From contig NZ_AP027729.1 in NCBI RefSeq assembly GCF_030296575.1, positions 2,046,001 through 2,110,000 on the forward strand: a stretch of DNA of 64,000 bases, given 5' to 3'. The notes under the pieces are model-generated. The model was given only the letters and a program-made list of their open reading frames with translations, did no database searches and had not been told where the DNA came from. The position numbers and the translations under genes were made by a program. The DNA comes from Paraoerskovia sediminicola (GTDB lineage: Bacteria; Actinomycetota; Actinomycetes; Actinomycetales; Cellulomonadaceae). Below, in pieces: positions 1 to 9,828 of this stretch (within the stretch, counting starts at the first letter, position 1; the number at the start of each line of letters is the position of its first letter).

Positions 1-250
1 GCCCGGGCACGTCGATGGGCGCGACGGCCGGCAGCACGTCTGTCGAGACGTCCGCCGTCACAGCTGTCGTCGCGCCCGCCGTCACGTCCGCACTCGGACC
101 GGCGCTCGCAGGCAGCGCGCCGAGCAGGCCGGCGCCGACGCCCAGCACGGACGCGGCCAGCACCGATGCCACCGCGCGCAGCCGTGCTGTCGTACGGCGC
201 GTCGGCGTCGCACCCCGGGCACGACGGCGGGCCGGGACGGCAGTGCTCAT
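1..250 (-). CDS. N-terminus of a secreted protein, cut by window edge
   Basis: Only the first 83 codons lie in the window. ATG is at 250-248. The peptide begins with an Arg-rich stretch (residues 7-27), followed by a hydrophobic Ala/Val/Leu segment (about residues 30-45) ending in an Ala-Ser-Ala-like site. This is a classical Sec or Tat signal peptide. It is followed by a Thr/Val/Ala-rich mature start. The gene runs in the same direction as the XPB helicase gene and begins 50 bases after that gene stops, so co-transcription is possible. Nothing of the catalytic or binding part is visible, so the function is unknown. Confidence 0.6.
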   Translation of the reverse strand, partial: MSTAVPARRRARGATPTRRTTARLRAVASVLAASVLGVGAGLLGALPASAGPSADVTAGATTAVTADVSTDVLPAVAPIDVPG

Positions 251-300
251 CGAACGATCGTCACCGAGCCCTCGGGCGGGCGCATCCGCTGGGTCGCAGG

Positions 301-1983
301 TCATGCCTCGTTCAGGTCCTCCGCGTCGACGATCCGGTAGGCGTAGCCCTGCTCGGCCAGGAACCGCTGCCGGTGGGCGGCGAAGTCCTGGTCGACCGTG
401 TCCCGGGCGACCACCGCGTAGAAGTGTGCCGTACGGCCGTCGGCCTTGGGGCGCATGATCCGGCCGAGGCGCTGCGCCTCCTCCTGCCGCGAGCCGAACG
501 AGCCGGAGACCTGGATCGCCACGGACGCCTCGGGCAGGTCGATCGAGAAGTTCGCGACCTTCGACACGACGAGGTGGTTGATCTCGCCCGAGCGGAACGC
601 GTCGTAGAGGCGCTGCCGTTCGCGGACCGTCGTCGCGCCGGTGATCAGCGGCGCGTCGAGGTGCTCGCTGAGCTCCTCGAGCTGGTCGATGTACTGCCCG
701 ATCACGAGCACCTGGTCCTCGGGGTGCTGGGCGACGATGCGCTCGACCACCCGGTTCTTGCCGGTGGCGCTCGCGGCGAGCCGGTAGCGGTCCTCGGGTT
801 CTGCGGTCGCGTAGACCATGCGCTCCGACTCGGGGAGGGTCAGGCGCACCTCGACGCAGTCGGCGGGCGCGATGTAGCCCTGCGCCTCGATGTCCTTCCA
901 CGGGGCGTCGTACCGCTTGGGTCCGATCAGCGAGAACACCTCGTCCTCGCGGCCGTCCTCCCGGACGAGGGTCGCCGTCAGACCGAGCCTGCGGCGGGCC
1001 TGGAGGTCGGCGGTCATACGGAAGATCGGTGCCGGGAGCAGGTGGACCTCGTCGTAGAGCACGAGGCCCCAGTCGCGGGCGTCGAGCAGCTCGAGGTGGG
1101 TGTAGACGCCCTTCCGTCGGGTCGTGAGGACCTGGTAGGTCGCGATCGTGACGGGCTTGATCTCCTTGCGGGCGCCGGAGTACTCGCCGATCTCGTCCTC
1201 GGTCAGGTCGGTGCGGCGCAGCAGCTCGTCGCGCCACTGCCGGGCGCTGACGGTGTTGGTCACGAGGATCAGGGTCGTGGTGCCCGAGCGTGCCATCGCG
1301 CCCGCCCCGACGATGGTCTTGCCGGCGCCGCAGGGCAGGACGACGACGCCGGAGCCGCCGTGCCAGAACCCCTCGATCGCCTGCTCCTGGTACGGGCGCA
1401 CGGACCACGGCTTGCGGACCTGCGCGCCGTCGTCCGACGTCGTGACCGTCTCGGTCGTGAGTGCGATCGGGTGCTTCTCGCCGTCGACGTACCCGGCGAG
1501 GTCCTCGGCGGGCCAGCCGAGCTTGACGAGGACCTGCTTGAGGTGGCCGCGTTCGCTGGGGTGGACGATCACGGTGAGGTCGTCGATCTTCTCGCCCACG
1601 AGGCCTGCGGTGCGGCGCGACTTGAGCACCTCGGCGAGCACGGCGCGGTCGAGCGCGTGCAGGACGAGCCCGTGCGCCGGGTCCTGGATCAGCTGCAGCC
1701 GCCCGTAGCGCGCCATGGTCTCGGCGACGTCGACCAGCAGCGCGTGCGGCACGGGGTAGCGGCTGTACTCCATCAGGGCGGCGACGACCTGCTCGGCGTC
1801 GTGCCCGGCGGCGCGCGCGTTCCACAGGCCCAGCGGTGTGAGCCGGTAGGTGTGGACGTGCTCGGGGGCGCGCTCGAGCTCGGCGAACGGCGCGATCGCG
1901 CGGCGGGCGTCGCGGGCGAGCTCGTGGTCGACCTCGAGCAGGAGGGTCTTGTCGCTCTGCACGATCAGCGGGCCGTCGGCCAT
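301..1983 (-). CDS. DNA repair helicase of the XPB/Rad25 family
   Basis: A superfamily 2 DNA helicase of 560 residues, the bacterial counterpart of eukaryotic XPB, expected to unwind DNA during repair. Visible motifs are Walker A (PCGAGKT, about residue 218), the DEVH box (about 309), the TAT of motif III followed directly by the XPB-specific RED motif (about 339), and motif VI (QRLGRIMRPK) near the C-terminus. The N-terminal 190 residues match the helicase-associated domain of this family. I chose the internal ATG at 1983 because GGAAGGA lies 7 bases upstream and family similarity starts at MADGPL; the open frame itself extends to 2076. It lies downstream of, and on the same strand as, the helicase-associated partner gene. 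Confidence 0.95.
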   Translation of the reverse strand: MADGPLIVQSDKTLLLEVDHELARDARRAIAPFAELERAPEHVHTYRLTPLGLWNARAAGHDAEQVVAALMEYSRYPVPHALLVDVAETMARYGRLQLIQDPAHGLVLHALDRAVLAEVLKSRRTAGLVGEKIDDLTVIVHPSERGHLKQVLVKLGWPAEDLAGYVDGEKHPIALTTETVTTSDDGAQVRKPWSVRPYQEQAIEGFWHGGSGVVVLPCGAGKTIVGAGAMARSGTTTLILVTNTVSARQWRDELLRRTDLTEDEIGEYSGARKEIKPVTIATYQVLTTRRKGVYTHLELLDARDWGLVLYDEVHLLPAPIFRMTADLQARRRLGLTATLVREDGREDEVFSLIGPKRYDAPWKDIEAQGYIAPADCVEVRLTLPESERMVYATAEPEDRYRLAASATGKNRVVERIVAQHPEDQVLVIGQYIDQLEELSEHLDAPLITGATTVRERQRLYDAFRSGEINHLVVSKVANFSIDLPEASVAIQVSGSFGSRQEEAQRLGRIMRPKADGRTAHFYAVVARDTVDQDFAAHRQRFLAEQGYAYRIVDAEDLNEA

Positions 1984-2068
1984 GCGGGTCCTTCCATCGG
2001 TCCTGGACGTTCGTCGGTCCCGTGAGCGTGCGACCTGGGCGCCTCGCGTCCGGCGGGACGCGGGGAGC

Positions 2069-2096
2069 ACCCGCACCCACGGGAGGGGGTGCGGGT
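2069..2096 (-). terminator. Hairpin after the helicase-associated gene
   Basis: A 10-bp perfect inverted repeat (arms 2069-2078 and 2087-2096, ACCCGCACCC and its complement) around an 8-base loop. It sits exactly at the stop codon of the upstream minus-strand gene and before XPB. There is no U-tract, as is common for actinobacterial terminators. It may reduce read-through into XPB. Confidence 0.55.
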
Positions 2097-4890
2097 CATG
2101 TCGGCTGGACCGACGCGATCCGGTGCACGGCGACGGTCAGCTCGGCCTCGCGCACGGTGTCGAGGGCGCGGAGCCGGCCACCGTCCAGCCGCAGGGGCCG
2201 CACCCGCCGGATCTCCGGCGTGCCACGGGTCCCCACGACCTCGAGCAGGACGTCGGTGCGCTCCTCGATCGCGTCGCGCAGCATGGCCAACGCGTCGGCG
2301 GGCTCGTTCGTTCCCGGCTCTGGGACCGGGCTGGGAGAGGTGCCGGACGGCGTCCGGTCACCTGCGGGTGCGGGCTGCGGCCGGTCGTCGCGGCCGTCGG
2401 GCTCGTCCGGGTGGCCGTCGCCGGGGTTCGTACCGTCCGCGCTTCGCTCGCCGTCGACGTCCTTCCCCTCCGACGCCCGCCACATCGCTCGTCCTCCCTG
2501 CTCGACGCTCGTGGCGCCGTCCGCTGTGCCGGTGGTGACGGTGGTGACGGCGGGTGCGCCCGTGGCCAGGAGACGTTCCGCGAGCTCGGTGAGCCGCGCC
2601 GTCCGCCGCGCCGGGTCCTCGGCCTGGTCCGGGAGGACCGAGGCCGCACGCGGGTCGGGTCGCAGCGACCGCACCCGCCGGCCCGCGACCCCGCCTACCC
2701 ACGCGGGTCGCGCGCGACCGGGGATCCGTGCTCGGGAGCCGCCGACGGCGATCACCTGCCCGTCGGGGCCCTCGACCGTCGGGGAGAGTCCGCGCTCCCG
2801 CAGGGCCGCGCGGACCTCGGCGGCCGGGGCGTGCGCGGCCAGCACGGTCGGAGCGATCGCGAACAGCCCGAGCGCGCGCAGCGCGCGGTCGTCGACGAGC
2901 CCCGCGAGGGCTGCGGGGTCGTCGCTGCGCAGGTAGCTCGTGGCGGAGCCGACGCGCAGCCGACCGTGGCGACGCGCCGCGTCGCGCACCAGGTATTCGA
3001 GGGGCTGCGGCACGGGGGTGCGCGAGTGGGAGCCGAGCGCGGCGAGGAGCTGGTCGGCGGTGCGGCCGGCGTCGAGCGCCCGTGTCACGGACGAGCCGGA
3101 GAACCGGACCGTCACGGCCGCTCCTCGGGACTCGACGTCGGCGGAGTCGGCGAGCAGCGCCTCGAGGGCAGGTCCGGGGCGCCCCGGCACGATGCCGGTG
3201 AGGTCGCCCTGGAGCAGCACCTCGTCGACCGGTGGCGGCACGAGCGCGTCCAGCGCGGCACCGAGCTCGGCCACGCGTGCCGGCGTGGGGTGGGGGAGCG
3301 TCCGCGATGCGGAGGCTGAAGCTCCTGCTGCTTCGTCGCCGCGCAGCGCCGCACCGAGCGGGGACGCCGCGCCGGCGCCGGTGATCCCGAGCGTGGCGGC
3401 CTCGGTGAGCAGGCCCTCGACGGCGGCGACCGGGGGACGGGACCGGGGGCTGCCCCAGCGCAGGACGTCCAGCACGGCGTCGGTGGTCAAGGACAGGCCG
3501 GGGTGCGCGACGAGGACCGAGAGGACCGAGGCACGCAGCCGTGGGACCCAGGGCCGGTGCAGGCCCGGGTCGAGGGCGGCGCGCAGGGCCCCCTTCTCGT
3601 CGCGCGAGCCCACGGACCACGGAGTCCGAGGGCTCACGGCCCACGAGGAGGCGAGCGCGGCCCACTGCTCGCCGACCCCGAGCTCGAGCCACTCGTCCGC
3701 GACGGTCGTCGGGGCGAAGTGCGGAGGGTCGTCGCCGTCGTCGCTGACGAGACCGGCGACGAGCGCGAGCTCGGCGACGACGGTGGCCGTCGGGGCGTCC
3801 GCGCCGAGGTCCTGCGCCGTCCGTCGCAGCTCCCGCACCCCCAGTCCGCCGCCGCGCAGCACGCCCTGCGGGTCCTCGCCCCACGACTCGACGAGGCGCG
3901 CCACCAGTCGCACGACCTCGAGGGCCGCGGTCGAGGCCTCGGCCTCGACGGTCTGCTCGGGAACCTCGCGCCCACCCGGGACCGGGGGAGCGGGTGCGGG
4001 TCGCGGTGCGTCCGCCCGTCGCGCAGGGCCAGGGCGACGTCCCGGGGGAGGACGACGTAGCGTCCGTCGGCGCGCTCCAGCAGGCCCTTGGCCAGGAGCC
4101 ACCGGGTCGCCTCGGCGCCCGCCCCGGACCGCGGGGCGACGCCGACCGGTGGGCCCCAGGTCAGGGCGCCGAGGATCTCGCGGGCACCGGGCGGTGCATC
4201 GGCAAGCGCCCCGGCGACGAGTTCTGCGGGGTCGGTCGGGTCGGCGGTGTCCGTCGGGCCAGCGGTGGCACTCGTGGCGTCGGCGGCGTGGGTCGTGCCC
4301 GCGCGCCGCGTCTGTGTCCCTGTCCCTGTCTTCGCCCCTGCACGTGACCTTGCTTCTACCCCATCCCCTGCCCCTGCCCCTGCCATCGGCTCGGGCTCGC
4401 GGGCCAGGCCGGCCGGGTGCGGACCGAGCACCTCGTCGACGCCGGGCGCCGCACGGAGCCGTCCGTCGCCGAGGTCGGGCGAGAGCTCGGCGCCGGGAAC
4501 GTCGCCACGGACAGGGACGTCGTCCGACCCGCCCCAGACGAGGCACGCGGCGGTGAGCTCGGCGAGCGCCCGGGTGAGTGCCGCGACCGCGTCGTCGTGC
4601 CGGGTGTCGCCCAGCACGGCGCGGACGACGTCGTCGATCGTCGTGCCGGGCGACGAGGCAGCGGAGCCGCCCAGGACGAGCACCGCCTCGAGCGCCTCGA
4701 TCGCCGCGGTGTCGAGCCGCGAGACCGCGATCTCGATGCTGTTGCGGCTCGTGGCGCGCGCGCCGAGCGACCGGAGGGTCGAGGGCGCGGGCACGGCCAG
4801 GTCGGGGCGTCGGTCGAGGAGGGTGACCAGCCGGTCCGCCGGGAGCGCGCGCAGCCACGGGCCGTACGGGGGCATCGGCGAGGTGGGCAT
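2096..4890 (-). CDS. Helicase-associated (XPB/Ssl2 C-terminal-like) domain protein, one frameshift
   Basis: About 930 residues. This is the actinobacterial protein with an XPB/Ssl2-like helicase-C domain but no ATPase motifs, usually encoded next to bacterial XPB. The N-terminal part begins MPTSPMPPYGPWLRALP and repeats a 'rate-lim' winged-helix pattern. The C-terminal half holds the helicase-C-like region (LLQGDLTGIVPGRP; LEYLVRDAARRHGRLRVGSA). The frame breaks at the G5 run 3984-3988; adding one G restores a continuous protein. ATG 4890 is preceded at 7 bases by TAACCT, so the mRNA may be leaderless. Partner function with XPB is inferred from family and context. Confidence 0.85.
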
Positions 4891-4957
4891 CCGCACCAGG
4901 TTACGCGAGCGCCCGCCGGCACTCCCCAGTCGCTGCACGGACGTTGTCTGCCGGCGG

Positions 4958-5001
4958 GCGGCCCGGCCTCACTCCGGACGCGGCCCGGCCTCGGTCCGGA
5001 C
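4958..5001. repeat. Two tandem 22-bp units in the gap before the cold-shock gene
   Basis: Two adjacent 22-base copies (4958-4979 and 4980-5001) differ at two positions. The core of each is GCGGCCCGGCCTC followed by TCCGGAC. They lie in the divergent gap between the helicase-associated gene and the cold-shock gene. No function is evident. Confidence 0.6.
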
Positions 5002-5085
5002 GCTGCCCGGACGTGTACCGGTCGTGCCCGGAGGGCGGGCCGACGGGCGTGACCCGTGGATGCCGCAGCAAGCCGCTGCGACCGG

Positions 5086-5091
5086 TAGCCT
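5086..5091 (+). promoter_or_regulatory. Putative -10 element of the cold-shock gene
   Basis: TAGCCT at 5086-5091 matches the -10 form seen before many genes here. It would give a 5' leader of about 50 bases before the GTG at 5149. No convincing -35 element is visible. Confidence 0.4.
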
Positions 5092-5148
5092 GGGGCATCG
5101 CGACCCGTGGAGCTCCCGGGGAGCCCAGGACGATTCAGCGAGGTTCAC

Positions 5149-5529
5149 GTGCCTACCGGCAAGGTCAAGTGGTTCGACACCGAACGTGGTTTCGGCTTCA
5201 TCGCGAGCGATGACGGCCACGAGGTGTTCCTTCACGCCTCCGCGCTCCCCGAGGGCGCCGCCCCGAAGCCCGGCAGCAAGGTCGAGTTCGGTGTCGCGGA
5301 CGGCAAGCGCGGTCCCTCCGCGCTGTCCGTGAAGCTCCTCGACCCCGTCGCGTCCGTCGCGAAGGCGCGGCGCAAGCCCGCCGACGACATGGCGGTCATC
5401 GTCGAGGACCTCATCAAGGTGCTCGACAGAGTGGGCAACGACCTGCGCCGCGGCCGGTACCCCGAGCCCGCGCGGGCCAAGCAGTACGGCACCCTCCTGC
5501 GTGCCGTCGCCGAGGACCTCGAGGCCTGA
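5149..5529 (+). CDS. Cold-shock domain protein with C-terminal extension
   Basis: 126 residues. The first 65 form a CspA-type cold-shock domain with RNP-1 (ERGFGFI) and RNP-2-like (EVFLHAS) nucleic-acid-binding motifs (GKVKWFDTERGFGFIA). The remaining 60 residues form a mostly helical extension (ADDMAVIVEDLIKVLDRVG) typical of the actinobacterial version, longer than the 67-residue CspA. GTG 5149 is supported by GAGG at 5140-5143 and by homology starting at VPTGKVKW. It is probably an RNA chaperone. DUF3027 begins 2 bases after the stop, so the two form an operon. Confidence 0.93.
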   Translation: MPTGKVKWFDTERGFGFIASDDGHEVFLHASALPEGAAPKPGSKVEFGVADGKRGPSALSVKLLDPVASVAKARRKPADDMAVIVEDLIKVLDRVGNDLRRGRYPEPARAKQYGTLLRAVAEDLEA

Positions 5530-5531
5530 GG

Positions 5532-6530
5532 ATGGGTGGACCCGTGGCATCGACGACCGTGCGCCGGCAGACCGGCGTCTCCGCCCGAGCGGCGCGCGAC
5601 GCCGTGCTCAACGGTGCCGTGGACGCCGCGCGCGAGGCTGCGGTTGGCGTTGCGAACCGCCCGGCCGACGTCGGCGACCACCTCGGGACGACGGCGCAGG
5701 CCGACCGGCTCATCTCGCACCACTTCGCGTGCAACCTCAAGGGCTACCGCGGGTGGCACTGGACCGTCACGGTCGCCCGCGTCCCGCGTGGCCGCACCGC
5801 GACGATCTGCGAGGTCGAGCTGCTGCCCGGCGACGAGGCGCTGCTCGCCCCCGACTGGCTGCCCTGGTCGGAGCGCCTGCGTCCCGGCGACGTGCGTCCC
5901 GGCGACGTCCTGCCGTTCAAGGCCGACGACCCGCGTCTCGAGGCCGGGTACACCCCGACCGGTGACGTCGAGGTCGACGAGGTCGCCATCGACGAGCTCG
6001 CGCTGGCACGGGTGCGTGTCCTGTCCCCCGAGGGGCGCGACGCCGCCGCGCAGCGCTGGTACGACGGCGACCGCGGTCCGAGCTCGCCGGCAGCCGTCGC
6101 GAGCAAGCGGGACTGCGGTTCGTGCGGGTTCCTCGCGCCCCTCCAGGGCGCGCTCGGCCAGGTGTTCGGCGTGTGCGCCGGCGAGTGGTCGCCGTCCGAC
6201 GGGACCGTCGTGAGCCTCGACCACGGCTGCGGCGCGCACTCCGAGACGGACGTGGCCCCGCACCCGAGCGACTGGCCCGAGCCGTCGGCGATCATCGACG
6301 AGACGACCCTCGAGGTCGTCGACGTCCCGCGCGGAGCGCCGGCGCAGGCCGAGCCCGAGGCGCAGGCCGAGCCTGCAGGGTCCGCGGAGCCCGAAGCGCA
6401 GGCCGAGCCCGTCGCGTCGGTCGAGCCCGAGGCGCAGGCCGAGCCTGCAGCGCCGGCGGAGCCCCAGGCTTCGAGCGAGCCCGACCCGTCCGCCGGAGCA
6501 GCTGGAGCGGCGCAGACCGCCGAGCCGTGA
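5532..6530 (+). CDS. DUF3027 protein with Glu-Pro-Ala repeat tail
   Basis: 332 residues. The body matches the actinobacterial DUF3027 family (HHFACNLKGYRGWHWTVTVARV near residue 63; CGSCG and two later Cys around residues 195-235 that could bind zinc). The function of the family is unknown. The last 60 residues are a degenerate tandem repeat of AEPEAQAEP, coded by near-repeats at 6340-6470, and look like an unstructured tail. The ATG lies 2 bases after the cold-shock gene, and the Hsp90-like gene follows at 28 bases. The same order is common in related actinobacteria. Confidence 0.88.
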   Translation: MGGPVASTTVRRQTGVSARAARDAVLNGAVDAAREAAVGVANRPADVGDHLGTTAQADRLISHHFACNLKGYRGWHWTVTVARVPRGRTATICEVELLPGDEALLAPDWLPWSERLRPGDVRPGDVLPFKADDPRLEAGYTPTGDVEVDEVAIDELALARVRVLSPEGRDAAAQRWYDGDRGPSSPAAVASKRDCGSCGFLAPLQGALGQVFGVCAGEWSPSDGTVVSLDHGCGAHSETDVAPHPSDWPEPSAIIDETTLEVVDVPRGAPAQAEPEAQAEPAGSAEPEAQAEPVASVEPEAQAEPAAPAEPQASSEPDPSAGAAGAAQTAEP

Positions 6531-6558
6531 CGGGCCCCGCCGTGGCCCGCACCGCACC

Positions 6559-9500
6559 GTGACGACCGACCCGTTCGGCACAGCCGGCCTGCGCGCCGCA
6601 GTCGCACGGGCCTGGCTCGAGTCGCCCGCGCGGTTCCGGGAGGACGCGAACACCGAGGAGGACTTCGGCCCCGGGCACTACGCCGGGCGCCTCGTCACCG
6701 AGCTCGCGCAGAACGCCGCCGACGCCGCCGCGCGCGCCGGCGTCCCCGGCCGTCTGCACCTCGAGCTGGTCGAACCTCCGTCGGAGCGGCCTGACGGGAC
6801 GCCCGCGGTGCTCGTGGCCCGCAACACCGGCGCGCCCCTCGACCGGGCGGGCGTCGTGGCGCTCGCCGGCATGCGCGCGTCGGCGAAGCGCGACGCGGAG
6901 TCCCAGGTCGGTCGGTTCGGCGTCGGCTTCAGCGCGGTCCGCGCGGTGTCGGACGACGTCACGGTCGCCTCGCGGTCCACCGGCGGCGTGCGCTTCTCCC
7001 TGGAGGCGACGCGCGAGCTGCTGGCTGGCCTCGGGAACGAACGTGGCGCTGACGTCGCCGAGGAGACCGGAGGTCGGGAGGCCGTAGAGCCGCTGACAGC
7101 CGAACACCCTGCGGAGCGCCGTACCGAGCTTGGTGCCGAGGTCCGCCGTCGGGGAACGTCCCTGCCGATGCTCCGGCTCCCGTTCGAAGCCTCGCTGATC
7201 GGGGACGTGACCGCCGATGCCCCGGGCCTCGATGCGCACGACCGCTACGAGACCGAGGTCCACGTCGTCCTGCGCGACGACCAGGCGACGGCCGCCGTCC
7301 GCGGCGAGCTCGCGGCCCTGGACGACCTGGTGCTCGTCGCGCTGCCGGCCCTCGACGAGATCACGGTCGTCCACGCCGGGGACGTGAGGGTGCTGCGGGA
7401 CGTCGAAGACCGCTGGGTGGTCGTCCGCGACCACGGCACGTTCCCGCCCGGCGACGGGGCACGGGTGGAGGACGCGGCCACCTGGGACGTCGCCTGGGCG
7501 CTGCCGCGCGAGGGCGGCGCACCCACAGGACCAGGGGCGAGCGACGCCGTCCTGCACGCCCCGACGCCCACGGCCGAGGCGATGGCGTTCCCCGCGGTGC
7601 TGCTCGCCTCGTTCCCGCTGGACCCGTCCCGTCGCCACGTCGTCGACGGCGAGGCCGCACGGACGGTCGCGCGGCACGCCGGAGCGGCGTACGCCCGGCT
7701 GGCGGAGGAGGTCGCCGCCCGGCCGGCGACCACAGGCCTGCACGTCCTCGACCTCGTCCCGACGGGCCTGCCCGGCTCGGCGGTCGACGCGCTGGTCCGG
7801 GATGCCGCGATCGAGGCGCTCGCGGCCGCGCCGGTGCTCGAGGCCGGGTCCGGCACGGACGCCGACCCCGATCCTGACCTCGCGCCCGGTCCAGGACGGG
7901 TCGCGCCGCGCGACGCCACCTTCGTCGCAGGCGACCCCGGTCAGGACCCGGCCGTGCTCGCCGCGCTGGCGCCCGGGACCCCGGGGCTGGTCGCCGTGAC
8001 CCCTGAGCAGGCTGCGCGGGCCCGCGCGTGCGGCGTGCAGCGGGCGGACCTGGCGGACGCCGTCGCGCGGGTCCCCGACGGTCTCTCGCCCGAGCGCTGG
8101 CGCGACCTCTACGCAGCGTTCGAGCCGTGGATCGCCGACGCCTCGGTGCGCGAGGCGCTCGGCACGGTCGCCGTCCCGCTCGCCGACGGCCGGGTGGCCC
8201 GCGGCGCACGGGGCCTCGTCCTGCCCACGGGAGCGGCGGCGGACCCTGATGTCTCCGGGGCTTTCGCCGCCCTCGACGTGCGGACGGTCCACCCGTCTGC
8301 GACCCACCCGGTCCTCGAGCGGCTCGGTGCGCGGTCGTCGGACGCCTTCGACGTGCTCGTCGGCGTGCGGGACGCCGTGGTCGCGGCCTCCGCCGATGTC
8401 CTCGACGGTGCTGCCGACGACGTCGAGGCGGACCGTCTGCGCGACGCCGTGCTCGGACTCGTCGCCGCAGCGCTGGCGGACCGGCCCGGCCTCGACCCGG
8501 ACCGGTTCCCGTTCTGGCTGGGCGAGCTGCCCCTCCCGGTGCGACACCTCTCCGAGGACGGGGCGTCCGACGCCGATCCCGCGCCGGCGCGGGAGTCCCT
8601 GCTCCCGGGGTCGCAGGCCGCGACGCTGCTCGACCTCCCTGCCGTCGCGGACGCGCTGGTCGGGCGCTGGGGCGAGGCGGTGCTCCGCGCGGTCGGCGTG
8701 CGGTCTGCGGTGGGCGTCTACGTCGTCCCCGACGTGCTGACCCCCGACGAGACGGCCGACGCGGGACCCCACGCGGAGGCGATGGCCGATCTCACCGCGC
8801 CGTCGCCCGACGACCCGGCCCCCTGGCTCGACGGCTGGCGCGTGTACCTCGAGGACGTGGCGGACGCCGTCGGGCACTCGGCCCACGTCGGGGACCTCGC
8901 GGCCGTCGCCGACCTCGACTCTGCTGCCGACCCCGCCCGGATGCTGCGGGCGGTGGCGCAGGACCGGGCCGCGCGGGCCGCGCTGCTCACCCCCGTGCGT
9001 GGTGCCGCCGGCCGGACGCACCCGTCGTACGCCGCGTGGTGGTTCGCCGGGCTGGGGGCCGCGTTCGCGCTCCCCGGGTCGGACGTACCCCTGCTGCGCG
9101 CGTGCCCCTACGACGGCCTCGACGAGGCGGTGCTGCGCGCGGTCGGTGGCGTGTCGACCCTCGCGGGGCTCGACGCGCTCGGCTGGGCGGAGGCGCTCGA
9201 CGGCCTGCCCGACGTGGGCGAGAGCGTCGATCCGGCGGTCGCGGTCGCGGTGTGGCGAGGGCTCGCCGAGGCTGCCGACGCGCTCGACGACGCGGGTCGG
9301 GCGGCGTTCGCGGACGACGTCGACCGCCTCCCCGTGCAGGACGGCGGCCGGTGCGTCGTCGTCGACGTCGCCGACGTCGTGGTCGCCGACGTCGCGTGCT
9401 GGGCCCAGCTGCGTGCCGTGGTCCCCGCTCCCGCGGGTCGTGCGGACGAGCTCGCGGACCTGCTCGACGTCCCGGTCGCGGAGGACCTGCCACCCGACGC

Positions 9501-9828
9501 GCCCGATCCCACGGCTCCTGCGGAGGCGGCGCCCCCGACCGAGCACGACGTCCCGGCGGCCGTGCGAGAGCTGTTCCCGGCGGTGCCGGTCGTCTGGACC
9601 GAGCACGAGGACCTACGGGTCGACGGCGTCGAGGTCGACTGGTGGGTCAGCGGACCGGACCGTGCGCGCGCGGCTCACGCCGCGACGTCCGACGGGCTCG
9701 CGAGGGCGCTCGCTGCCGCGAGCGGGAGGTTCGAGGACCGGCACGCGATCCTCGCCGTGCTGCTGAGCCCGGAGGACTCGACGGCGGTGCGACTCGACTC
9801 CGCCTGGGACGGTTACACGCCGCGGTAG
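6559..9828 (+). CDS. Hsp90/sacsin-like ATPase-domain protein
   Basis: 1089 residues, GTG start. The N-terminus carries a GHKL-type ATP-binding fold: an N-box ELAQNAADAAARAG (about residue 47), RNTGAP in place of the DxGxG motif, and GRFGVGFSA (about 117). This resembles the sacsin/Hsp90 N-terminal ATPase. A low-complexity insert (about 155-195, Glu/Gly/Ala-rich) interrupts the ATPase region. The rest is a long actinobacteria-specific body of unknown fold, rich in Asp, Ala and Val. No membrane segments or signal are seen. It is conserved in position between DUF3027 and DUF2530. Chaperone-like activity is an inference from the ATPase fold only. Confidence 0.85.
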   Translation: MTTDPFGTAGLRAAVARAWLESPARFREDANTEEDFGPGHYAGRLVTELAQNAADAAARAGVPGRLHLELVEPPSERPDGTPAVLVARNTGAPLDRAGVVALAGMRASAKRDAESQVGRFGVGFSAVRAVSDDVTVASRSTGGVRFSLEATRELLAGLGNERGADVAEETGGREAVEPLTAEHPAERRTELGAEVRRRGTSLPMLRLPFEASLIGDVTADAPGLDAHDRYETEVHVVLRDDQATAAVRGELAALDDLVLVALPALDEITVVHAGDVRVLRDVEDRWVVVRDHGTFPPGDGARVEDAATWDVAWALPREGGAPTGPGASDAVLHAPTPTAEAMAFPAVLLASFPLDPSRRHVVDGEAARTVARHAGAAYARLAEEVAARPATTGLHVLDLVPTGLPGSAVDALVRDAAIEALAAAPVLEAGSGTDADPDPDLAPGPGRVAPRDATFVAGDPGQDPAVLAALAPGTPGLVAVTPEQAARARACGVQRADLADAVARVPDGLSPERWRDLYAAFEPWIADASVREALGTVAVPLADGRVARGARGLVLPTGAAADPDVSGAFAALDVRTVHPSATHPVLERLGARSSDAFDVLVGVRDAVVAASADVLDGAADDVEADRLRDAVLGLVAAALADRPGLDPDRFPFWLGELPLPVRHLSEDGASDADPAPARESLLPGSQAATLLDLPAVADALVGRWGEAVLRAVGVRSAVGVYVVPDVLTPDETADAGPHAEAMADLTAPSPDDPAPWLDGWRVYLEDVADAVGHSAHVGDLAAVADLDSAADPARMLRAVAQDRAARAALLTPVRGAAGRTHPSYAAWWFAGLGAAFALPGSDVPLLRACPYDGLDEAVLRAVGGVSTLAGLDALGWAEALDGLPDVGESVDPAVAVAVWRGLAEAADALDDAGRAAFADDVDRLPVQDGGRCVVVDVADVVVADVACWAQLRAVVPAPAGRADELADLLDVPVAEDLPPDAPDPTAPAEAAPPTEHDVPAAVRELFPAVPVVWTEHEDLRVDGVEVDWWVSGPDRARAAHAATSDGLARALAAASGRFEDRHAILAVLLSPEDSTAVRLDSAWDGYTPR

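Noticed and set aside
166-2025. 619-codon open frame antisense to the XPB helicase
   Set aside because: High-GC codon use leaves long open frames opposite real genes. The product is Arg/Gly/Asp-rich with no domain, while the other strand encodes a complete helicase.
6292-9606. 1104-codon open frame antisense to the Hsp90-like gene
   Set aside because: Same antisense effect; low-complexity Arg/Gly/Asp product and no start signals.
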